DNA from: JAGKXC01 sp964554385
Lineage (GTDB): Bacteria > Bacteroidota > Bacteroidia > NS11-12g > UBA955
Assembly (NCBI GenBank): GCA_964554385.1
Contig: CAZKOM010000074.1
Span: 1 to 11,424, forward strand
Reading direction: 5' to 3'
DNA: 11,424 bases
This document shows, piece by piece, positions 1-7,097 of this stretch. The notes under the pieces are model-generated. The model had not been told where the DNA came from and did not search any database. It worked only from the letters and a program-made list of their open reading frames with translations. The translations under genes and the position numbers were made by a program. The first letter of the stretch is position 1; each line of letters opens with the position of its first letter.

Positions 1-230
1 ATATGGGGTTATATGCTCAAGACGAACATGGAAAAAACGCAGTTTTGGATTGGTTTGTTTCTGAGTGGCCCAATTATAGTTCGAAGAAATTAGATATGGG
101 AAAGGGGTGTATTCGATTTAAAAAACCTGAGGATATACCGTTTCCATTAATCGGTGAGCTGGCAACAAAGATTACTGTTCAACAGTGGATCGATTCTTAC
201 GAACGTGCTTTTCGTAGTAGCAAGAAGTAA
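1..230 (+). CDS. DUF1801 domain protein, C-terminal part (5' end outside window)
   Basis: This is the last 75 or so codons of a gene that starts before the window; the reading frame is open to the left edge. The first in-window Met is followed by GLYAQDEHGK, which resembles the internal 'H-M-G-L-Y' stretch of DUF1801 proteins, so it is probably not the true start. The later KKLDMGKGCIRFKK segment (about residues 28-41 of the visible part) and the closing 'WIDSYERAFRS' also fit that family as I remember it. DUF1801 proteins are small (about 120-150 residues) cytosolic alpha/beta proteins related to the YdhG/frataxin-like fold. Their biochemical role is not settled, and an iron-related role has been proposed for some. 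It converges on the esterase gene, with about 165 bp between the stops. Family call from memory, no search made. Confidence 0.72.
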   Translation, partial: MGLYAQDEHGKNAVLDWFVSEWPNYSSKKLDMGKGCIRFKKPEDIPFPLIGELATKITVQQWIDSYERAFRSSKK

Positions 231-297
231 TCGTTAAATGGTTTTTCTTAGGGTAGATTCTAAATTACTCTAATTCTTTTAATATATTTCAGCATTA

Positions 298-345
298 GGT
301 AGTTCATATTTTACCAATTGGGTAGTTCCATGAAATTACTATTGG
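298..345. repeat. Two imperfect tandem copies of a 23-24 bp unit
   Basis: GGTAGTTC occurs at 298-305 and again at 321-328, and ATTGG follows at 317-321 and 341-345, giving a period of 23-24 bp. The middles differ (ATATTTTACC versus a form containing ATGAAATTAC). A weaker relative, GGGTAGATTC, lies at 251-260, which is 46 bp (two periods) before the first copy. The stretch is AT-rich and noncoding between two convergent genes, so chance similarity is possible. No function is assigned. Confidence 0.3.
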
Positions 346-362
346 CAAGTCACAAATTTCAT
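330..362. terminator. Possible weak bidirectional terminator hairpin
   Basis: An 8-bp perfect inverted repeat, ATGAAATT at 330-337 and AATTTCAT at 355-362, flanks a 17-nt loop. It lies between the stops of the convergent DUF1801 and esterase genes, where a shared terminator would be expected. The stem is AT-rich, the loop is long, and neither side has a strong T run, so the evidence is mainly the position. Confidence 0.22.
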
Positions 363-395
363 TCTCCTAAAATAAAGTAGGTAATTAAATAGCTG

Positions 396-1958
396 TTATT
401 TTTTAGATTTTTTGGTTTCCGGAAGTACAAAATTCAGTGCGTCTACCATTTGTTTTTGCCATTCTGATTCTTTGTGATCGGCTCCAACGTAAACCATGGT
501 TTTCCAGTTTTTATTTTGGATATAACCCTTTTTCTTCATTAATTGGTCTATTCTCTTTTGGGGTTCAACATACAGTGAATCCAAGTATCCGGTTCCATGG
601 GCAAAGAAGATTTTGTGGTTTTTAGATGAAGGTAAATTCTTGGAAAGGTAATTCTCGAATGCTTTGGGTGTATTTTGATATTTTAGATGGGAAGTACCCG
701 GCCAATGGGTAGATAAACAAATAGCACTGCCAAATACTTCGGGGTATTCGCATAGTGCATACCATGAAATTAACCCACCCATGCTTGCACCTGCAATGTG
801 TGTGTTTTCTGGATTTGTTGCGGGTCTGTACATGGTATCTATGAATGGTTTTAGTTCTTTTACTAAGAATTTTAGGTAGTTATCGGAATTCGCTTTGGCC
901 TCTGACCCGAATAAAGGAACCAATCCTTTGGTTACGGTAATGATTGAATCTTTATCGGCTTGGGTTAGGTAATTTTCCCAAACCTCTTGTGGAAAGTAAT
1001 CGCCCGACCGATTTATTCCATCATTCCAAATCCCAACAACAATGGCCTTAGTATTTCGACCCGAAAGTAATTCATCCATACCCCATTCTTGGTGATTCCA
1101 AGTACTAGCTGAATCAAACAGCATTTGTCCGTCATGCATGTAGATAACCGGAGTATTGCTATAAGGTTGGTAGTTTTTAGGTACCCAAACGGCAACTCTG
1201 TGAGGATTGGTGTATTTGGAAGGGAAATAGCCGTATTGATGGAGGTTGCCTAAGGTTACAGTGGGTTCTGTCTCTCGAATTAATGTGGCCGATTGGTAGG
1301 TGCTCAAAATCATACTTGAAACCAAAGGAATGGAGTCTAACATAGTGGTTTCGGGATCTTGGGGGTTAGAATTTTGAATCGTTGTGTCGCCCGACTGAAA
1401 AGACTTGGACCCTGAAAATGTTTCCTCATTCACCATGAGTTTGCTAAAGGTGTATACCTTGATAGTGTTATAATTATAAGGATGTAGATTGAAATGAAGA
1501 ATGAGTTTGTTTTTATGAATACTATAAGGAATTAATATTCCGTTTTGTTCATCCAGAAAACCGGTGCCTTTTGTGCTGTCTATCACATGAAGGGTGTAAT
1601 TTCTAAATTCTTTGTTTCCATTTACCGTGTAAATAAGGGTGAATTGATATACACTGTTATTGCGTAAATACGGTGATTTATATCGATTTTTTGGTGTTAG
1701 GTTGGTTGGTTTAATTGCATTTATTGAGGTTGGGTAAATACTTAATTGTACGTTAGCATTGAATTGCCGGTTAGGTTTATTCAATTGAATCGTTTCTAAT
1801 TTCCCTGAGAATGTGCCAATGAATTGGCTGGGCAAATATTGGGGTGCTTCGGCAACTTTATCGGTTATGGCAACTTGTTCCGCATATTTTTGTGCGTTTA
1901 AGCTGCTTGTGAGCGATATCGTTACTAGTGCAATAAGAATAAAATGCCTATAATTCAT
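396..1958 (-). CDS. Secreted alpha/beta-hydrolase, putative esterase (esterase D/Fes family)
   Basis: This 520-residue protein begins with a Sec signal peptide (charged MNYRH, hydrophobic FILIALVTISLTSSL, likely cleavage after NA-Q near residue 22), so it acts outside the cytoplasm, probably in the periplasm. The C-terminal half, about residues 250-515, matches the esterase D/enterochelin esterase-like family. An oxyanion-side strand carries YMHDGQ (273-278), the nucleophile elbow GASMGG places the catalytic serine at 392, D460 in HGTGYLD is the likely acid, and H495 in GADHKE the likely histidine. The first 230 or so mature residues are not recognised; they look like a beta-rich accessory domain followed by a Ser/Thr-rich linker near 180-225. 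The substrate cannot be read from sequence; family members cut siderophore, acyl-sugar or feruloyl esters. It is monocistronic: convergent with DUF1801 and divergent from the ABC-F gene. Class firm, substrate unknown. Confidence 0.85.
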   Translation of the reverse strand: MNYRHFILIALVTISLTSSLNAQKYAEQVAITDKVAEAPQYLPSQFIGTFSGKLETIQLNKPNRQFNANVQLSIYPTSINAIKPTNLTPKNRYKSPYLRNNSVYQFTLIYTVNGNKEFRNYTLHVIDSTKGTGFLDEQNGILIPYSIHKNKLILHFNLHPYNYNTIKVYTFSKLMVNEETFSGSKSFQSGDTTIQNSNPQDPETTMLDSIPLVSSMILSTYQSATLIRETEPTVTLGNLHQYGYFPSKYTNPHRVAVWVPKNYQPYSNTPVIYMHDGQMLFDSASTWNHQEWGMDELLSGRNTKAIVVGIWNDGINRSGDYFPQEVWENYLTQADKDSIITVTKGLVPLFGSEAKANSDNYLKFLVKELKPFIDTMYRPATNPENTHIAGASMGGLISWYALCEYPEVFGSAICLSTHWPGTSHLKYQNTPKAFENYLSKNLPSSKNHKIFFAHGTGYLDSLYVEPQKRIDQLMKKKGYIQNKNWKTMVYVGADHKESEWQKQMVDALNFVLPETKKSKK

Positions 1959-1999
1959 TATTCTGCTAAAATAACAGAAATTGTTGGTGTTAGTGGGGT

Positions 2000-2007
2000 T
2001 AGTTTTG
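2000..2007 (+). promoter_or_regulatory. Bacteroidota -7 promoter box for the ABC-F gene
   Basis: TAGTTTTG is an exact match to TAnnTTTG, the -7 element used by the primary sigma factor of Bacteroidota. It lies 33 bp before the ABC-F start, which predicts a leader of about 25-27 nt. A TTG at 1981-1983 could serve as the -33 element, with 16 bp between, slightly shorter than usual. Inferred from motif and position only. Confidence 0.5.
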
Positions 2008-2040
2008 CAATTCGAAAAATAGTGGAGTTTAGGTATTTGT

Positions 2041-3996
2041 ATGAATTATATATCGGTAGAACAAGTTAAGAAAACATGGCACGATAAACCCGTTTTAGAC
2101 GGAATCTCGTTTGGTATACAACAAGGGGAAAAAGTAGCTTTGGTGGCAGGAAATGGTCAAGGGAAAAGCACGTTGCTACAGATTTTAGCAAAGAAAGAAA
2201 CACCGGACAGCGGGGTCGCAATTATTCGCAAAGATATTCGGGTAGGCTTTTTATCACAGGATCCAGTGTTAAACGACGGATTAACAATAATTGAGAATAT
2301 CCTCAAGGAATCTGGTGCAGTGGCAGACGCCGTTAAAGCTTATGAGAAATCGGTAATTGAGCACGAAAAGGTTCAGAATGATTCAACCAATGCAGCCTTG
2401 GATCGAGCCATGACGATGATGAATGAATTGGATGCTTGGGACTACGAACATAAGGTTAAGCAGGTGTTAACGCAACTGCAGATTCATGATTTTGATCAAT
2501 TGGCAGGTAGTTTAAGTGGTGGTCAGAGAAAACGTGTTGCACTTGCACAAGTGTTACTATCCCAACCAGATTTGTTGATTATGGATGAGCCAACCAACCA
2601 CTTGGATTTGGCTATGATTGAATGGTTGGAGGGGTATTTGTCTCAGAAAGATCTTACTTTATTACTGGTTACTCACGATCGATATTTTTTAGATCGGGTT
2701 TGCGATCGCATTTTAGAAATCGATCGAGGTAAATTGTATACATACAAAGGGAATTACAGCTATTTTGTTGAAAACAAGGCACATAGAGAAATGGTAGCCG
2801 CCAGTGAATTGGAAAAAGATAAGAATCTTTATCGAAGAGAATTGGAATGGGTGCGAAGAATGCCGAAAGCGCGAACTACGAAGAGTAAAAGTAGGGTTGA
2901 AGCTTTTGATGATTTAGAATCGAAAGTTAGGTCGGTAACTACCAAAAAAGAAGTAAATATAAAAATGCGAATGGAACGCATGGGGGCTAAAATTTTGGAA
3001 ATGCATCATTTGAAAAAGTCGTTTGGCGACTTGCTCTTGGTGGACGATTTTAGTTATGTGTTTAAGCGCGGAGAAAAGGTAGGTATTGTAGGGAAGAACG
3101 GTATAGGAAAGTCTACATTCTTGAACATGATTATGGGCTTGGAGAAGCAAGACGAGGGTAAAATTGTACACGGGGATACCATGATATTTGGTTATTACAG
3201 TCAGAAGGGAATGCGTTTGGAGGAAGGTAAAAAGGTGATTGATGTGGTTCGTGATGTTGCGGATTATATTATGATGGAGGGAGGCTTAAAATTAACGGCA
3301 TCTCAATTGTTGTTGCAGTTTGGATTTCATTACGATAAGCAATGGGATTATGTGGTAAAGTTAAGCGGTGGTGAGCGGAGGCGTTTGTATTTATTAACGA
3401 TATTGATGAAGGCGCCTAATTTTTTAATATTGGATGAGCCTACTAACGACTTAGACATTGAGACTTTGGGTGTGTTGGAGGACTTTCTCATGGGTTACGG
3501 CGGTTGTTTGTTAATTGTGAGTCACGATCGATATTTTATGGATAAGGTTGTGGATCATTGCTTTATTTTTGAGGGAAATGGAATAATCCGAGATTTTCCA
3601 GGTAACTACAGCGATTACAGAGAATGGCAAGAATTAGAAGAAGCGAGATTGGAGCAGATGGGAACAGTAGCTGGTAAAGCTCTAACTAATGAATTATCGA
3701 ATAGTAATCCAAGAAATCCAGTCACTTTAGCCGTTGAGGATGTTTCAAGTTCCGAGGTGAATTCTACTTCCATCGTAAAACGTAAATTATCGTTTAAAGA
3801 GAAATTTGAGTTTGAGCAATTGGAAAAAGAAATTGCCGATTTAGAAAAGGAGAAAGTGGTGTTGTCTGAAGAGTTACAGTTGTTAGTTTCGGACTATGAA
3901 CGTATTTCGGCGATTGGCGATAGACTTCAAATTATTGCCGATTTATTGGATGAAAAAGGAATGCGTTGGTTGGAGTTGGCGGAATTGATGGAATAA
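2041..3996 (+). CDS. ABC-F family ATPase, Uup-like
   Basis: Two ABC ATPase cassettes lie on one 651-residue chain with no membrane segment, the layout of ABC-F proteins that act on ribosomes. Cassette 1 has Walker A AGNGQGKST (36-44), signature LSGGQ (158-162), Walker B with E183 in MDEPTNHLD, and H-loop H212. Cassette 2 has GKNGIGKST (351-359), LSGGE (441-445), E466 in LDEPTNDLD, and H495. A charged helical linker of about 240-310 containing MPKARTTKSKSR corresponds to the P-site tRNA interaction motif. The tail from about 580, KRKLSFKEKFEFEQLEKE onward, is a coiled coil typical of Uup, which is linked to ribosome function and DNA-transposon excision in E. coli. The first glycine of Walker A in cassette 1 is Ala36; I recall this in other Bacteroidota homologues, so it is probably not a defect. 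The start is the first ATG behind a good promoter box. An antibiotic-resistance ABC-F is less likely given the C-terminal domain. Confidence 0.93.
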   Translation: MNYISVEQVKKTWHDKPVLDGISFGIQQGEKVALVAGNGQGKSTLLQILAKKETPDSGVAIIRKDIRVGFLSQDPVLNDGLTIIENILKESGAVADAVKAYEKSVIEHEKVQNDSTNAALDRAMTMMNELDAWDYEHKVKQVLTQLQIHDFDQLAGSLSGGQRKRVALAQVLLSQPDLLIMDEPTNHLDLAMIEWLEGYLSQKDLTLLLVTHDRYFLDRVCDRILEIDRGKLYTYKGNYSYFVENKAHREMVAASELEKDKNLYRRELEWVRRMPKARTTKSKSRVEAFDDLESKVRSVTTKKEVNIKMRMERMGAKILEMHHLKKSFGDLLLVDDFSYVFKRGEKVGIVGKNGIGKSTFLNMIMGLEKQDEGKIVHGDTMIFGYYSQKGMRLEEGKKVIDVVRDVADYIMMEGGLKLTASQLLLQFGFHYDKQWDYVVKLSGGERRRLYLLTILMKAPNFLILDEPTNDLDIETLGVLEDFLMGYGGCLLIVSHDRYFMDKVVDHCFIFEGNGIIRDFPGNYSDYREWQELEEARLEQMGTVAGKALTNELSNSNPRNPVTLAVEDVSSSEVNSTSIVKRKLSFKEKFEFEQLEKEIADLEKEKVVLSEELQLLVSDYERISAIGDRLQIIADLLDEKGMRWLELAELME

Positions 3997-3999
3997 GTT

Positions 4000-4020
4000 A
4001 GTGATACTTATTTAATCACT
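4000..4020. terminator. Small hairpin at convergent gene ends, possible terminator
   Basis: AGTGAT at 4000-4005 pairs with ATCACT at 4015-4020 around a 9-nt AT-rich loop. It falls in the 11-bp gap between the ABC-F stop and the bshA stop and runs into the last bshA codons. The position suits a shared terminator, but six base pairs with no T run is weak. Confidence 0.25.
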
Positions 4021-5129
4021 CTATTATAAATAGATTCATATTGGATTAATATTTCTTGCAGATCAAAGCTGTGGGCTTGTTTCAAGGCGTTTTTTCTAAA
4101 TTGCTCGTGTAAGTCTTTGTTTTTAAGAAGGTCTATGGAGAATTGTGCCATGCTTTCTACATCTCCTACATCGGCAAGAAAACCTGTTTTGCCATGGATA
4201 TTCACTTCGGGGATACCTCCTGCATTGGAACTTACCACCGGTACCTCACAGGCCATGGCTTCTAATGCAGCTAGACCAAAACTCTCAGACTCGGAGGGAA
4301 GAAGGAATAAGTCTCCAATGGATAATATTTCTTCAATAGCTTCTTGTTTTCCCAGAAAAGTTACCCATTGACATACATTTAACTCACGGCAAGTTTTTTC
4401 AATGTTGGAGCGTTCGGGGCCGTCTCCAATAAGGACCAATTTTGATGGCACTTCTTTTTGGATTTGTTGAAACACTCGAATAACATCTTCAATTCGTTTA
4501 ACCTTTCTAAAGTTAGAAGTATGGATAATGATTTTTTCATCGTTGGGTGCGATCATTTGTTTGAAATGTTCGCGAGGTTTTTTATTGAATCGATTGAAAT
4601 CAATAAAATTGGGTATTACGTCAATTTCTTTTCGAATATGAAAGTGTTTTACTGTGTCTTCTTTTAGATTTTGGGATACTGCGGTTACGGCGTCCGAGTT
4701 GTTGATACTCCAACTAACAACCGGTTCGTAGGTAATTTCTCGGCCAACCAATGTTATATCTGTTCCGTGTAAAGTAGTCACAACAGGAATATGGATATTC
4801 ATTTCGGCTAAAATCTGTTTTGCCATTAGGGCTGCTGAGGCGTGGGGTATTGCGTAGTGCACGTGCAAAACATCCAATTTAGCAGACTTTACGATGTCAA
4901 CCATTTTACCAGCAAGAGCCGTTTCGTAAGGAGTATGCTCAAATAATGGATATTTGGCGATGAATACTTCGTGGTAATAGATATTTTCAGTAAATGTATC
5001 TAACCTGGCAGGTTGATTGTAGCTAATGAAATGAATTTCATGATTTTTAGTAGCAAGTGCTTTACCAAGTTCTGTGGCTAACACCCCACTACCACCAAAG
5101 GTTGGATAGCATACAATACCTATTCGCAT
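4008..5129 (-). CDS. bshA: N-acetyl-alpha-D-glucosaminyl L-malate synthase BshA
   Basis: BshA is a cytosolic GT4 (GT-B fold) glycosyltransferase that joins GlcNAc from UDP-GlcNAc to L-malate, the first step of bacillithiol synthesis. The 373-residue protein is full length and aligns from memory along its whole length with Bacillus BshA. The N-terminal MRIGIVCYPTFGGSG (1-15) supplies the glycine loop. VTTLHGTDITLVG (117-129) is the family hallmark. SNFRKVKR (205-212) binds the nucleotide phosphates, and GDGPE is at 235-239. The EX7E motif is E282 to E290 in ESFGLAALE, followed by GGIPEV (304-309). It converges on the ABC-F gene and is divergent from tadA. bshB and bshC are not visible here, so the rest of the pathway must be encoded elsewhere. 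A 7-of-8 match to TAnnTTTG (GAACTTTG, minus strand, 5147-5140) lies just upstream, too close to the start to be a confident promoter. Confidence 0.95.
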   Translation of the reverse strand: MRIGIVCYPTFGGSGVLATELGKALATKNHEIHFISYNQPARLDTFTENIYYHEVFIAKYPLFEHTPYETALAGKMVDIVKSAKLDVLHVHYAIPHASAALMAKQILAEMNIHIPVVTTLHGTDITLVGREITYEPVVSWSINNSDAVTAVSQNLKEDTVKHFHIRKEIDVIPNFIDFNRFNKKPREHFKQMIAPNDEKIIIHTSNFRKVKRIEDVIRVFQQIQKEVPSKLVLIGDGPERSNIEKTCRELNVCQWVTFLGKQEAIEEILSIGDLFLLPSESESFGLAALEAMACEVPVVSSNAGGIPEVNIHGKTGFLADVGDVESMAQFSIDLLKNKDLHEQFRKNALKQAHSFDLQEILIQYESIYNRVIK

Positions 5130-5158
5130 GATTAAGTAACAAAGTTCCTGAAAAAATG

Positions 5159-5166
5159 TAGGTTTG
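5159..5166 (+). promoter_or_regulatory. Bacteroidota -7 promoter box for tadA
   Basis: TAGGTTTG is an exact TAnnTTTG match ending 18 bp before the tadA ATG, in the 55-bp gap between divergent bshA and tadA. It predicts a leader of roughly 10-12 nt. I see no TTG at the right distance for a -33 element, which lowers confidence. Confidence 0.42.
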
Positions 5167-5184
5167 CGGTAATAATAATATTAA

Positions 5185-5631
5185 ATGTTGGAAGAAGTTT
5201 TTAGTCACGAGTATTTCATGGGAAAGGCATTGGATTTAGCCATTCAAGCTTCCGAAGAGGGAGAGGTACCTATCGGGGCGGTTGTTGTACATAATAATAA
5301 AATCATTGGTAAGGGTTATAATCAAACGGAAAAACTAAAAGACGTAACTGCACATGCCGAAATGTTGGCAATCACTGCGGCGAGTGATTATTTAAACTCT
5401 AAGTATTTGGATGAATGTACGTTGTACGTCACTATTGAGCCATGTACGATGTGTGCTGGGGCTATTCAATGGGCTCGATTAGGATCCTTGGTTTGGGGTG
5501 CAAATGAACCCAAGTTTGGTTTTAATAAAACGAGTTCAGGATTATTGGTTAAAACGGAGTTGAAGTCGGGGGTGTTGGAAGAGGCTTGTGCCGAAATTAT
5601 GCGAGCTTTCTTCAAAGCCAAAAGAAAGTAA
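5185..5631 (+). CDS. tadA: tRNA-specific adenosine deaminase TadA
   Basis: TadA deaminates A34 to inosine in the anticodon of tRNA-Arg(ACG), letting one tRNA read three CGN codons; it is cytosolic and normally essential. The 148-residue protein is a single cytidine/deoxycytidylate-deaminase fold domain. HAE at 57-59 gives zinc ligand H57 and proton shuttle E59; PCTMC at 86-90 gives zinc ligands C87 and C90. VPIGAVVV (28-35), YNQTE (45-49) and the WARLGSLVWGA stretch (96-106) are typical of TadA rather than of free-nucleoside or guanine deaminases. The first ATG is used because LEEVFSHEYFMGKAL matches the usual TadA N-terminus; the ATG at codon 12 would cut into the first helix. The gene stands alone, divergent from bshA and convergent with the lipoprotein gene 38 bp away. 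Confidence 0.95.
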   Translation: MLEEVFSHEYFMGKALDLAIQASEEGEVPIGAVVVHNNKIIGKGYNQTEKLKDVTAHAEMLAITAASDYLNSKYLDECTLYVTIEPCTMCAGAIQWARLGSLVWGANEPKFGFNKTSSGLLVKTELKSGVLEEACAEIMRAFFKAKRK

Positions 5632-5669
5632 GTGGGAACTTGTCCAGCTTGAAGTAAATGATCTTGTTG

Positions 5670-7097
5670 TTAGGGTTTTCTTTCGAAACAACCTAAATCT
5701 GGGGTTGGCTTTCTTGAAGCACCCAACATATCAACGGAGACGGGATTTTTAAATAAAATGCCTTTGCCGAATGCGGGCGATAAAGTGTCGAGCGCATATT
5801 CACCCTGATTGGACTGTTTGAATTTTGGAGATTGATTTAAAATATTACCTGAACCCAGAATGGATTGTGGGTTTTGAGATCGAACAATATTATTGTTTAT
5901 ATCTAGGGAGAAATCTGCTTTGGTTGTTTGATCAAACTGAATTTCTTCTTTGTTGTAACCATAAATAATGGAATTGTAAACCGATAAGTTTAAATTCTCA
6001 AATCCAATTAGATTTCCAAGTCCGTCTCTTTGGGTGTTTGTAAATCCAAAACTACCGTTTTGTCTGCCTGTAAACCCAGAATATTCGGCGAAAGTACAAT
6101 GATTAAATGAATAGTTACCTCCTAAAAATCCAAGAAAAGTGTAACTTCCGGCATCGGCAAATAAACAATTAGTAGCTTCAATTGCCCCCGTGATTCCTAA
6201 CAAGCAAATTTGTCCGCAGTACTGTATGCGTGTATTTTCCAGTGTCACAACGGGGTTGCCCGGTATATTAAAAGAATCTACGCGTACCCCTACTGAGGCA
6301 TTTGTAATATCGGCGTAAGCAATCTTATTATTATTACTACCTTTTAAGAAATGAATTCCGGTCCATTGATTTGGTAAGATGCTGGGGATGAATGTAGGTT
6401 TGTCTCCTCGAATGGATACCCTTTTTTCTGCGGTTCCCTCAATGGATAGTGTCCCTGCGACATACATAGGCGTATAAGCGGAAGCAAAAATTTGAACTCC
6501 TTGTTTAATGGTTAATTTAGACCCAGTGGCCACGTACATGGTATCGATAATTACGTAAGGCTTTGAATTATCATCCCAGGTGGTATTTGAAGTAATTATG
6601 GGTCTACGCATATAATGGGCGTCCCAACCGTAAGCAGCCAATAAAAGCTTGCTGCTGGCACCGTTCACCGTTGCAATTAACGAATCTAACACTAGGATGG
6701 GTTGGGTCTGATTATTTGCAGTTAGCTTGCATTGTATAAATACAAATAATGAATCCCCCGGTAGAATTTCGATATCCGATAATTGAGTACCTGAAAAGCC
6801 GTTTACATTAATTCTGAAGGGTGAATTAGTTCCTCCTCGTAAGTCGAAATTTGCTTTTACCGGTAGTTTTTCTTTGTTTTTTATCGTTGTTATTCGAGTT
6901 ACGCTGATTGGATATTGAGAATTAGGGTCACGGGTAAATACGGTATCAAACCAAATGGTATCGGTACCAAAGGTTAATTCGGTAGGTTTAGCAAAAAATC
7001 GTTCTTTAACGCAGCTGCTTACAGTTGATATCAATACCAATAGAAACAGTGATTGTATGAAGGTTTTTGATTTTAGGTTATTCAAAAATATCTTCAT
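5670..7097 (-). CDS. Beta-helix lipoprotein (right-handed parallel beta-helix type)
   Basis: A 475-residue lipoprotein of unknown function. The start is placed at the ATG ending at 7097 rather than an upstream in-frame ATG at 7157. From 7097 the product begins MKIFLNNLKS, then a hydrophobic run and the lipobox VSSC with the acylated cysteine at residue 29; the upstream start would bury this signal behind 20 extra residues. Residues about 35-160 look like a beta-sandwich (DTIWFDTVFT, then FRINVNGFSG). About 180-420 has repeating short strands with stacked Asn (NNNKIAYADITNASVGVRVDS, then NTRIQYCG, then NSIIYG), as in parallel beta-helices. The tail, SPAFGKG then LGCFE, resembles the choice-of-anchor Q ending. 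I recall similar hypothetical lipoproteins across Bacteroidota. It is last in the operon and overlaps the rsgA end by 20 bp, suggesting translational coupling. The role could be surface glycan binding or structural; no catalytic residues are identified. Confidence 0.82.
   Translation of the reverse strand: MKIFLNNLKSKTFIQSLFLLVLISTVSSCVKERFFAKPTELTFGTDTIWFDTVFTRDPNSQYPISVTRITTIKNKEKLPVKANFDLRGGTNSPFRINVNGFSGTQLSDIEILPGDSLFVFIQCKLTANNQTQPILVLDSLIATVNGASSKLLLAAYGWDAHYMRRPIITSNTTWDDNSKPYVIIDTMYVATGSKLTIKQGVQIFASAYTPMYVAGTLSIEGTAEKRVSIRGDKPTFIPSILPNQWTGIHFLKGSNNNKIAYADITNASVGVRVDSFNIPGNPVVTLENTRIQYCGQICLLGITGAIEATNCLFADAGSYTFLGFLGGNYSFNHCTFAEYSGFTGRQNGSFGFTNTQRDGLGNLIGFENLNLSVYNSIIYGYNKEEIQFDQTTKADFSLDINNNIVRSQNPQSILGSGNILNQSPKFKQSNQGEYALDTLSPAFGKGILFKNPVSVDMLGASRKPTPDLGCFERKP

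Noticed and set aside
3..230. The ATG at position 3 as a true start of a 75-residue gene
   Set aside because: The protein looks like the C-terminal half of DUF1801, with this Met in the conserved HMGLY stretch, and the frame is open to the left edge.
2014..2021. TATTTTTC on the minus strand as a promoter box for the esterase gene
   Set aside because: Only 7 of 8 positions fit TAnnTTTG, there is no TTG at -33 distance, and the gap is AT-rich, so chance matches are expected.
2041..3996. Antibiotic-resistance ABC-F protein
   Set aside because: The C-terminal coiled-coil tail and housekeeping surroundings fit a Uup-type protein better; no resistance-type long linker is seen.
4117..4667. Plus-strand open frames opposite bshA
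   Set aside because: Shadow frames of bshA without any family resemblance or promoter.
5140..5147. GAACTTTG on the minus strand as the bshA promoter
   Set aside because: One mismatch at the first T, only about 10 bp from the start codon and no -33 element; mentioned in the bshA entry but not called.
5632..5669. Terminator hairpin between tadA and the lipoprotein gene
   Set aside because: Only a bulged TGG/CCA plus AAG/CTT pairing is possible around 5628-5651, with no T run.
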